A stretch of DNA of 64,000 nucleotides from the NCBI GenBank assembly GCA_918807975.1, contig OU964928.1:15645823-15709822 (forward strand), given 5' to 3'. A program made the translations under genes and the position numbers. Within the stretch, counting starts at the first letter, position 1; every line of letters begins with the position of its first letter. Source of the DNA: Aplidium turbinatum (Eukaryota > Chordata > Ascidiacea > Aplousobranchia > Polyclinidae). The notes beneath the pieces were generated by a model, which was given only the letters and a program-made list of their open reading frames with translations, had not been told where the DNA came from and made no database searches. Shown piece after piece: positions 24,001-36,000 of the stretch.

Positions 24001-27000
24001 TTTTTGGAGGACGTTCGTGAAACAATTTCTACTGACAGACAAAACAAAGTAACTTTGGCGGGTTTAGCGTGTTTTATTACAAAGAAATGTAACATAGTTA
24101 AAAAAAATCAACTCAAATGTTTTCGACATGTACGTGTGTCCTTCATTTCAATTTTCATTTTATGTATATTATAAATTTAAGTAATTCCTGATGAGGACAC
24201 ACGTACGTGTCGAAAATATTTGAGAAAATGTTAAACCTGCTAAAGTTACTTTGTTTTGTCTGTCTATGGTTCAGCAAAGCAAATTCTCTACCAAAGCTTT
24301 AGTTTCTAGTGATTGCACAATCCATACAGTTAAGAAAACGACAGACAGTACGATCTCCCAGTTTGAATCGTGTGCTAGAACTCCATACTAGCTTGTATCC
24401 GCCAAGGAGTCATGTGCAAGAGAGTGCAGTGACAGTGAGGCTACTTTGTCCACCATCACCAGATGACGAGTAGAAAAGGACAATTTGTCGACGAGACTTT
24501 TACCTGACCCCTTGCTGCAAACCGATACCTGTGAGCAGTTGTGTCGGGCTGGCATCGCTAATAAACGTGCATAGCAAGACGTTGACACGTAGCTATTCAA
24601 ACACTCTAACAGATCACAAAAAAAGAGAGTCACCGGCACAGAATCTGGTCGGCGTGTATTTTATGGGAGAACGTGGTCGAGGTGATGCTGCTATCTTGGC
24701 AGGATTGGAAAAGTGAGCTTAATCGGTAGGAACGGAAGTGGATGAGAGGACTCTTGTATTGCGAACCCTGCAACAAAGTATGATGTAGTCGCACTGGTAA
24801 GCTACAGCATTGCTGAAAATTTGTTATCATAGAAAAAAGTCGCCATTCAATCACTTCAAAAAAATTCAAGAGAAAACAATTCTTATCGTTTTGTTTGAAT
24901 AAAACGAAGTGAGATTATGATTTTGTTGTTGTTTCCAAATGACGATTGATCTTTATTTGCATTTAAAAAAAAATAGAGCTGTCCTTGAGACTGTATTTTA
25001 CTTGCGAACCTGCGATCGAATAATTCAACGAGTCTCAATGAAATGAATATAATAAATTGTTGACAGTTACGTGAGCACCAACCTGAGACAAACCACGCAG
25101 GCCCTCCTTCTTGTCGGATGATCTTCCGGCTATTTCGCCGACATCAACCGCCCAGTTGTGAAAACAAGCTGAAGACAAGAATGAAGTAAAACCGAAACAA
25201 CCAAAGCACAAAAACTACATTGAACGGTAGTTCACTTGTTCCAGCTAAACAAACAGGCCCTTTTTATTTGATTCAACACTTACAAACATTGTATCAATGT
25301 ACAAATGTTTGCAAACTGGGGTTACAATGAACAAGTTTTACTGATTTTGTGAGCATAGTTAAGTGTCTATCAGCAGTACGCTGAGGTATATTATTCACTT
25401 TTTGCGAACATTTGAATGCTAATCAAATAAGTTGAAATGGCTTCCTGTTGAAATGCGGTATACCTACGACTACGTACAAAAAGGGCAACGCAGGTTGTTT
25501 TAAGGATTAACGAGAAAACTTGCTGCTTACTTGGGACAGGAAACAAATGGACCAGCAATGAGTTTTGGGAGTTGTCGTTTAGAGAGCGGTTGGCTGCCTT
25601 CGAAGTTAACTTATCTTGCAGCCTCTTCTTCAAATCATTGCACTCTTTGGCAGTCAAGTTGGGGAGCCTGTGACAAACATTTCCGATATAAAAGAGCTCA
25701 AAAAGCAAGCTAGCAAGCCGTTCAGCACACGACCAGTTCGTATCGTTCAACTCGAAACAGGTAGCAAGATAAGTCGAAAAAACCGAGCACGAGATGAATG
25801 GGTGGGATGTTTACTAACGTTGTAAATACATCATGAAACGTTTCACTTACTCGGATTCATCTTGTTCAGCAAGCAGTTGTGACGAATTGCTACAGTCAGC
25901 GACATCTACAAGTAAACATGAATTTGTTCAATGAGAACATCACAGACTGAAGAGTAACCAAATTTCGTCTTATTTGACAAGTTGATCCAAATGCAAACAT
26001 CACAAGAATCTAATTCTACCAAACACATGCATCAACAGCAACAAACATCGAAACAATGTGAAAGTACGAGTTCTGCGCATAAGCATCATTGCTCAACAAG
26101 TTGTGCTTACCAGTGGGAGTTACCACGCTTGACGAAGAGCTTCGTCGGTCGCCCCTCTTTTTCTTCAACGTTGGGGTGACGGGTGTCAACTCTACAAAAG
26201 AAGTTGGTCAACGCTGCTGTTTTAGGTCCCGTAACAAATAAGACTTTATTCACACTTCACTCACCATTTTGACCTTCATCCGCTGCAGAGCGGCCTTCAG
26301 TTCTAGTGGCGACTTCGCTGTTGCTCTGACTTGCAGCAAGTTGAGGTTCAACAACGGTCATGTGCAAGGGCGGCGCCTTGGAAGACTTTCCCGCTTTTTT
26401 TGCATCTTGGTTGGCAGTCGAAGCGACAAGGGAACGACTGCGGGTGTTGGGTGCACTCACAACTAGTCTTGTATCTCGTCTAGAAGAGACGTGATGGTTG
26501 GCGCCATTCTTCCGGGTCGCTATGGAGGAAAGAGCACTTCTGCGTGGTTTCACTGCCACTCTTCGCTTGCTTGCTTGCTCTGAACGAAGAATGATCACAA
26601 TTACAAGTCACCCGTACTAGAAACGCGTATGCTTAACTTTGCCACGATCAAGCCTGAAAATGCTTTGGGTTATGACACATTTAAGTGGTAGGTTTGTTGT
26701 GATGCACAAACAGTTTCAAAAATGGCTCTAAACTGTAATTGAAGTTATCAAAATTAAAACGTTGAAATTCTCTTAATTTTACAAGCCAAATGTCACATTA
26801 CGTCATAGTCGATGATAGATTTTTGTTCCGTTAATCTATGATCCCAAAATGTGATTGCAAAGTACACACAGAAAAACTTCAGAATTGATCGAGAAGTTGC
26901 AACCCAACCAACGATGACGTCATCAAGATAACATATGAAACTCGTCAGAACTCGTTTAACAAGAAATGATGTTCATACTAGAAAGTAACTCCGTTTGGCG

Positions 27001-30000
27001 CAATAAAACCTCCTTCTCCAGTTCTAAAGCTTTTGATTTCTCCAAAAGTAAGGACTTTTCCCGTTCTCGTTTCCTGAGCGATTGTTCTTGCAGCTTTTGG
27101 GCTTGCTCAAGGCTCGGTTGAAAAACAACCTTGAATATATTTCGATTTCATCATAATTCCACCTCAGACAAACACAACAAACAAAGAATTGATACGTGAG
27201 GCCGGCTCCAAAAGACCAACACGACGCATTGTAAGTTTTAGAAAACCTTTGTTTACTAATCGCAAACCTCACCTTTGCTTTTGTTGCGGACCTTGACTCT
27301 GCAACAACTGGATTGGAGCCGGCTCCAGTTTTAGCTTGTACGATGCTGTCGCTACCAGGTGTCACAGTTTCAACGGTACGTTTAACAGCCTGATCAAGGA
27401 AAATATCAGAATTCAATGAATGAATTTTTTTGTGATATGAAATTTAGAATTTTCTTTAAAACTTTCGAAGTTATGCGCGTTCATATAACAAATTCTCATT
27501 TTTTACACAATGTGTGCGGTGAAAAGTCAAGTACAAATGAACGACTCGTGTAAGATTAAAACCTTACTGCATAAGTTCACTAAAACAAGGCAGGAGAAAA
27601 TCTATGAAACAACCGGTTTAATTTACAACGATGAGAATTATTGACTTACGATTGACGTCGTCTTATCGGAAAGTTGTGATACTGAGACAGTTTTTAATTT
27701 TGTTTGTTTTGCTTTCAAATCTTCAATCTCTTTCAAATATTTCGTCTGCAGTTTTTCTCGCTTTTTCATCTTCGACACCACTTCGCTCGCTTTGGCTTCA
27801 TGCTTTTCAAGATCACCAGCGGCCTTTGCCATTCCACTGAACAAAAAGAAAAGTTAAAAAAATTCAACACATATTTTCTAGCTCCAATGTCAGCTGAATG
27901 AAAAAACGGGAAAGGTTGAAGCATTTCAACGAACATTTCATTTTCTTTTAATTTCTTCTTTAGATCAGCAGCTTCTTTCCGCAGCCGTTGCAACTTCGTT
28001 TGTAACTCGGCTTTCTGTTGACGCATGCGCGATACCGTAGCCTTGTCACGCCCCAGTAGTTCTCGCAGCTTGGTACTTTTCCACCCAAAATCGGATAATT
28101 TCTTGTTCGCTTCCAGTTCTTCATCAGCAGCCACCTAAATGGAAATTCCCTTGTAAATTAAAAAAAAAAAAACCATACAAACTGTCATTGGGAAGACGTG
28201 CATCAATTGCCGAAGCATGTGATTTAGGAAAACATAGAAAATATAATTTCTGAAGTGCAACAGATGTTTGCAGTATGGAACAACTTGTTTTGATTAAATT
28301 CGAACGCTGAGTTACCTGCGTAGTCGGTGAAGTATTGAAAACAACTTTTCTTCGATCGGTATTCGACGTGTTCATTGCAACTTCACGCACACCAGTTGAA
28401 TGGGTGACCTCACGGCTCGCAACAGAAGGTTGAGGGGGTTGGCCGTTGGGGCGAGGCAGCTTGGCCTCTTTGCTTGGTTCATTAAAAAGTTTTCTCTTTC
28501 GTGAAATGTCGTCAGTTGTGGGTTGTAGACTCACAGCACCATTATGCGCAGTTGGCGATGCTGCCATGGTGGCTTTGGTAAAAGCTGCAACATTGTTTCC
28601 AGTCGTCGCAATTTCTCTTTGCGGGTCTTGTTTGACCGGATGAGAAGACCTCAAGACGACCCGACGATCGTCCTCATCGGAGGAGAGTTGATACTTGATG
28701 ATCACGGGAGGGTGTGACGTCACTGGTGCTGTTGTGGTAGTTACTGTTAATGACTTTGGGGACCGCTTAGGATGCGTGTTCACCTTCGTGAGTTGCGCTC
28801 GCGTTGGCAAAGCGGTCGCCCGTATTCCATTGTGAGATGCAGACGGCGGGCCTCCTTGGCGTTTAAATTTTAATGGATTGACTGGTTTTTTTGTAACAAC
28901 GCGTTGGAGTGGGCTCATAGCTATTGGTGCTACATTGGCTTTCGCAGTTGATGTGAGTGATTGGCTGAATTGCAAGAAAGGGTCGTAGCTATTTGATTCA
29001 GTCGTCGCAATCACTGCTTGCATGGCCGCTACATGTTCTTCATTCTTCCGTTGATCTCTGATCTTCTTTCGTATTCTTTTCCGTTTGTATTTCAAAGCCC
29101 TTTTCACTTTTCTTTGCACGACCTTTATTTTCTTGGGGTTTCCTTTGGCCATTCGAAATCTCTTGGCATACTTCTGTCTTGCTATTTTGCCAAGTTTGAC
29201 CGGAGGGATTTTGATGGTTGATTGTGTCTTTTGCACTAGGAAAAGAAAAAGTGATCAATTGAGAGTTTTTATAATAAGTTAAAACGTTTAGTATTTTACC
29301 GATCTTTTTAATCGAATCATATGACTTCTTTTGTCGAATCTTCTAAATTTGGTTGATACCTCAAAGATCGACACATTCTTGTGCGACGGAGTTGTATATT
29401 GAAAGGTCCCACTTGCTGCACAGGGTGGTAAGCTGGGGGCACACAAGAAGATAGTCCGCTGTTTGGGGCTTGGGGCCACAGATACATGTAACTAAGCCCA
29501 TGTTGTAGGCCCACTGAAATAATGAGAGACAAACTGCTTGATCTGGCTACGTACAATAACGCAACTTCAACGTTTTGGCAAAAAGCCAAGCGTCTCGGAC
29601 AAGAACATTCGGCTAGTACTTTACACAGCTGCATTATACGGTGAAGTTCTACGTTACCTTGGCGATGAACAGGCTTCACAGATGCACGTTTTTGCTCCAG
29701 ATCTTTAAGAAGGTTTGCACGGAGTTCTTCGTCGTCTTCATCTTCAATGGAATGACGCGCTTCACGGACTCTCTGAAAATAGTAAGCAATACATCAGTGC
29801 GAAAAATTGATACTTAAAGATCAAGAACTTTGATACAGCAAACACCTTTAGATGTACTACAGACAGTCAGACATACATGTCTGTGGTACAACCGTACAAC
29901 AAAGCAAACTTTCTACTAAAGGTGTATAAAACGTTAGATACCCAAAGGTATTGATCTGACGATTAGTTTCTTTTTGAGCAGACAAAACCAACAGCACATT

Positions 30001-33000
30001 GCTACGCAAACAAATAAAAAAAAATTCGAACGTTTTCGGTGATATATTCAGCCATTGTCAAGCATCTAACACATTATACTGGGCTGAGCACGATACCGAA
30101 AACGTTGGAAAACGAGCCGTTTTTCACAACGCGTCCATCCACTTCCGTAATTCCACTTTTACAATAAGATTGCCACGCAATAAAGCATAATATCTGTGAA
30201 CTCTGACCTCTGTTTCTGATTGAACTGCACCCGGCGAAGGAGCTGTAGCTGGTAATGCACTTTCCTGGTTAACCGGAGCCGAGTGCGCAGACAGTCCAGA
30301 ATCAAGCAAGGATATATCAGCATCCAGTGCAGCGCTTGTCATATCATCTCGTGTCACACAGTTGAGATCAGTGGCGATGGCGGGGTAGGGATCGGGAATG
30401 TCAGTCGCTTCAAACGCGTGTTGGAAATCATAGGGCGAGTCGACTTGAAAGTTATCAGCATTTTCACGATCGAGAATGTTTTGTGGAGCTGACGAGATTG
30501 GCTGTGTTTGGTCTTGGATGGCTTCTGGTAAGGACTTGATGACGTTCTCGGCCACAGGAACATTGCTCGACGATGCGCGAATCGACATAATCAACATGTC
30601 GGCAGCAGTTAGCTGTTGTGGGGTAGGTGGTTCGTTTGCCAGTGGTTTCTCCAAAAGATCCCAGATATTTTCTTGCGTTGGAGTATGTACGGAGGACGAA
30701 GAGACGTGATCTTCTTCAGTGCCAGGTGGACAAAGCGGTTCGGAGTCCTCCTCATCGCTAGCGAGACTATCTAAACAGATAACAGATTTTTGTCAGTAAA
30801 GGGGTCAATCAATTGTTTACTAAAAGTAAATTGTAATCCATGTCAACACAACAAATAACTTAAACAAACATGGCAAACATAACCATCAAGAAATCCGATG
30901 AATTTGTCGAGGCAACAAGCGTAGCCGTTTAGGTGCGTCTACACGAGAAAGTGTTCTTGCTTAGAAATTCTTGCTTAAGCTAGTGATTAAGCTCGTTTCG
31001 TCTACACTGGCAACCTCGACGAAGATTTTGCTCGCTTGAATCGCGGTCACGTGAGTATCTAATCCCCAATGACGTCACGTTTTAAAAAGTTCGCGCCAAA
31101 GCATAGCAGTTCGCGCTAAAGTACAGCAGAGTAGACCAAGCAACTGACTGTTCTTTAACCATTTGAAGTTGTTGCAGTCTTTCAGTCATGGCTTCCCAGA
31201 AGTTGTGTAAAAAATGCTGCAAAAAGCGAAGGATGCAAACATGCAAACCTGCAATTTACTGCTTATTGAAGCATTTAGACACCTCAGTGAGGTTGAAATG
31301 TTGGAAACAGAATTTCGTGTCAGCGTGGGTGACTGGTAACAACCAGCAAGATTATTCCTCCGCTATTTTTATTACCCAGTGTACAATGGCAATGGTTTTC
31401 TGCTGAGATCGTGTTTTGGATTTGAAATTGGAAAATATTGTGCTTTCTATGGGCTATTTCGAGTACGGTCACCGCCAGTTCAGCCCACAACATTAACCCT
31501 TAGAAGGTTGGGCTCTCTGGAGTCTTGCTCAGTTTGGGGGGGGGCTGTCGATTCTTCTTATGCTTTAGGAAGGATATCTCTGTTATTTTTTAAAGCACGG
31601 TTTCAAAACTTGGGATTCCCTTTGTAAAATTATTCACGCTGAGCATATCCGAAAATTAAAACTATATGAGTTTTAGAACTGCTCATATACGTTGAAATGT
31701 TGAGGTGACTTATGACGTTTGGGTTATTTGGTATTTTTTGGTAGAGTAATGAAGAACATGCATTGCAATGTTGTGATTAAATTTTTTTTACATAATCTCA
31801 ATTTGAATCATTTGATTAACGAATCATTTGATTTACGAGGCCAAATTAATTGCTTTCATCCAGCTGGTGGGAAAATTTTGATCAATAGAATATGAAATAT
31901 TTCAGAAGATGTGCTGAGAAATGCCTTATATCTCTCAATTTATAACCTTTATTCGCTCAAAATTTCAGCTCAATAGAGGTGAATAAAAGTTAGGAAAAGT
32001 CAAGAAGTCTCATAGTCGCAGCCTCAGTGGTTTTAGAGATACAAATGTTGATACAAAAAAGTTGAATTGACAGCCCCCCCCCAACCTTCAAAGGGTTAAT
32101 AAGAACTGGTTGGGATCAAAACTTAACGAAATCTTTTAACGATACCGCCCTGCCCTGTCTGGATACTGAGCTGAGAGGAGACCTTAGATTTTGGCGGGAA
32201 AAACATTTCTAAGCAAGAGAACTCACTTAAGCGCCCAGTTTTTCGCTCTGGAGCGTATTTTTTCTCGACGGCTCGCTTACTCGCCCATTTTCTTAAAAGT
32301 AAGCGGCACAAACTGCGATTAACTTAAAGAAACAAGAAGTTTGGCTAGCTTAAGCAAGAAAACAGTCGTCGTGTAGACGCACCTTTTAGCATCGTTTCAA
32401 AATCTAGCAGCATTGAAACGATGTAAAAAGAGAAACTTTTGCTGCCTTGGTGTACGGCATATTTGGTACAGGTCACGCATATTTCTTGAGTGTTTCGTTG
32501 GAAGTAGTTTAAAACCAAATTATAGAACTGTGGTACTCGAAAACTGAATTACCGATGTCGTATGAAGGACTCGCTTGGACAGCAACATCGTCTACTTGTG
32601 TATCCTCAACATCCATCTCTACTTCATCGTAGTTATCTGCGCTGTTACTCTGACGAAGAAAGTAACAGAGTTAAGTACATTTAAACTTGCTTTTTCACAG
32701 AAACTAAACAAGCCTACCAAGAAAGGATTCCTGGTTAGATATTTCGAAAGCTCTTTGTAGGAAAAACATTATCTAAAAGCCAGAAAAAGTAATGATTAGG
32801 GATTGTTTCAAAAAGCAAATGGGACACAAAAACTTAAACTTTGCAATAAAATTAAATGATTTGAAATTACTGTGTTTATCGATGACGTAGGAAGGTGAGA
32901 CTCTTCTTTTTTCTTTTTCGTCTTTTCATCTCTCTCGTTCTTGGTATTGATAAAATCCATAAATATTTTTGCACCAACACCAGAGTCGTTCAATCGTCTA

Positions 33001-36000
33001 CAAAGTGTTTTAAACTTTGAAATTTTTTTCTCACGATAAATTTCACAATTCAATTTGTCCTCATGCAGTTCAAAAGCATTTGGCTTTAAAATCAGGAGTC
33101 GTGGAGTCGGAAGAATTTTGGCATATCCGGAGTCGGAGTCGTTAAAAAAAGGCCGACTCCAGCTGGATACATAATGATAAACAATAAAATTTTTGTTTGC
33201 AATGCTTTTTCAAAATATTATTTCTTGTTTCCCGTATTGAGTTTGAAAACTTTACCAAAAAATAGAAGTGTTTGTTCTTGTTAGTTATTATGAAAGTCGC
33301 CGTTTCAATTTCGATAACAACTTAAAGTGAAATTAAATTTTAAAAAGATAAAAAAGGCAAAAATTAAAAAAATCTAACAGCCTTACAAAACCTGGCAACA
33401 TTGAAGCCGGAGTCGGCCAGTTTTTAACCGAGGAGTCGAAGTCGTACATTTTTCGCCCGACTCTACAGCCCTGCTTAAAACACTAAGAACTGCACTTGAT
33501 CACCGCTATACTAACGTCACATTCAATACTTCGTTAGAGATGACATCAGACACATCGAAATGCGGAAGTGTTATGACATCACATAACGGTGTGACGAGCA
33601 ATATTTTCAACCGCCCATTCCAGGTTTTGTCTAATCATCTTTGCGTTACGAAAGCATGGCCTACCTTTCAAAACACTTTTACAAACAACCCACAAACGCG
33701 GGCCCTCACACACTTAATGCCACGCACCTGATATCATGGAGCAATGCTTTTTCCTGCTTTGCTTTCTCACGCTTCAACACGCCACCCAGTGTCAAAATAG
33801 ATGGGTCGCAAGGGTCTATCGGAGGACTTAGTGGACTAAAAAACGCACAAATACCAACATGAAAAATAACAGGCTGTTAGCGTGGTGCAAAAACACAGTA
33901 TGTTTAGCAAAAGAAAGATCAAAGCATGAGAGCTACTGCTGACAATGCTGAAGCAAAATTGGATTCCCTCAACAAAGAGACCAAACCATCTTGGTTACAT
34001 TGTCCAACAACAACAAAAAACGATTCACATACATGAAAGGGGACGTCCTTAACTCAGACTTCGAGACTTTGTCCTTTGGTTCAGAGCGGACATCGACTGT
34101 TCTCCTGCTTGATTCTGTATCTTTCTTAGAATACTTCTTCTGTAATTTCATACAAACGTTTTTATGTCAGCTGTACTAAACAGTGAAACTAAGCAAAAGA
34201 TACATTAAATTCAGTTCAAACTAGGACTATCGATAACTGAGAGTCGTCGTCGCATCCAGGCATACGCCCCGTGGTTGACAATTGAAAACAAGGAAGCCAA
34301 GATTCGTGTCCACCTTCAGGATGCCTTTAAGAGCCTTGCCAAAGACACAGCCGCATGCACGAGCAATGTCGAACTGTCGCCCTTTGAGCGTCGCATTCTC
34401 AGTAAAGAAATACCAGACCTCTTTTGGCTGTTTCGTTTTCTTTTTAATTTTGTTCTCTGCTTCTTTATCCTGCGCGTTGTCGTTTTTGTCGATATCGACG
34501 TTCCGGTGGTAGGCGGAAAGCAACGCAGCCGAACGCAAGGTGAGAAGCTCTTCGTCATCGTCGTCATCAACCTCCTCCTGGTAAATATGATGTTAAGATC
34601 AGTTCGGTACATGCTGGGCAAAGTTGTTAAAACTTTGTCAAACTCTCTAGGGGTCAAATTATTCATTTTTTACATTGAAAGTACATCAGACTTTCTATCG
34701 TTAAAAAGAAAGTCAGTTTTGCTTGCAAGGCGAGGCCGCTAATATTCATCGGCAGCAACACAACTGAAGATTATTAAAGTTAACTGAACTTCATCGTTTT
34801 ATTCTTCGTCGTTAGCGTGGAAAAGATAAAATTTTCAGCGCTTTTACTAGTGATGCTACCCACCAACATACCAGCACAAATAAGAATAAACAGAAAAGTG
34901 ATATCGCAATATAAGGATTAAAATGTGGAGAAGTAGTTTGGGAGGTACGGTGAATGCTTGTAGTCAAACCAATGAAGAAAAGCCATGACTAAATTGACTA
35001 GTACGCCACAAAACTCAAGAATAATGTTCCATTACTTATAATTACTAATAATGTTACATACTTTAGCATTTCTTCTTGTTTGAGAAAGTAATACTTTTTC
35101 TAAGGGACAACTTTCTTGATTTTGACAGTTGAAACTTTTCAGTTATGAATGGGAAACAAAAATACAACTACTAGAAAATAAAATATTACTAACCTGATTG
35201 CTGTCTTGCAAGAAAGGAGACTGCGGTGGTGTGCCAGAGTAGTGATCAACATCTTGGGCTTCATCTCCGGATCGGTTTTTGTCACATGGATCTGGTTCAT
35301 CAATGCTTCCTTCTTCGTGCAGCTGCAAATTGTCTCCAGAACGTTTTCTTTGGTCGATTGGGAGCAGTAGCTGAAAGCGAATTTCCAGCTAAAAATTGGT
35401 CTTTTATACATGGATTCAATGCAATCAGGATCAACGTTGCTAGCTGGGAAAGAAGTTTATAATCATATTTATTACGCGATTGACTACGATTATGTTGGCG
35501 GCAGCACATAGCCAACTCACTAGCAAAGCAACCACAGTCACCTCCTCGTTGCAGTTTTGCCTTCGTTGAACTGAAACATCATGAGCATGAGTATTCAAAG
35601 GCTCCAGGAAACCATCTTCCACTGGTCTGAGCATACCAACTTGATGATTTGGAAGTGGTTGTTTGACCTCATCGGCGAAGTAAGTCTTTCTTCTGACTTC
35701 TAAAGTTGATTCTTGAGGTTTGTTGATAGCGGGGTCTGAAAATTAGTGCGTGATTTTAGTATTTCTTAGTCGATCTCAGTTGCAGAATATCTTTTTAAAA
35801 AATCTGTGTATTATTTTTTTTTCGGAGGCAGAAATCAAGGATAAAAGTTAAGGAAACAAAAATCGTAGACACAACAAAACATTGTGTAGTCCTTTGCGAT
35901 TGGCTACAGACGACTGCAGGTAACCGGTTTGCAACCAAAACCAGATTAGGCAATTAGAATATAAATTGTAAACTGTTTATGTTTGCATAATAATGTATCA

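Larger units (their letters stand above)
23703..24767 (-). other. ZFC3H1: ZFC3H1 zinc-finger block (exons 25-26)
   Basis: Exon 25 codes YKSPLIHFRSYRLSSLF, matching the family signature before the finger (human SPLLVFKSYRFSPYY). It ends in TGC CG. Exon 26 continues CRYDLNGKC-QDSK-C-RAQ-H, which gives C-x7-C-x4-C-x3-H, the same spacing as human. All four metal ligands are present. The Cys codon lies at the exon 25 end and the next codon spans the intron. The intron (23882-24633) contains a 265-bp Penelope-type relic. Confidence 0.95.

Noticed and set aside
24388-24639. 83-codon minus-strand frame with Cys residues
   Set aside because: It overlaps the donor side of exon 25 in another frame. The conserved zinc-finger segment uses a different frame.
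34227-34742. Several 75-155-codon overlapping frames on both strands
   Set aside because: They are shadows of ZFC3H1 exon 8 and of a SINE. Only the exon 8 frame joins its neighbours in phase.
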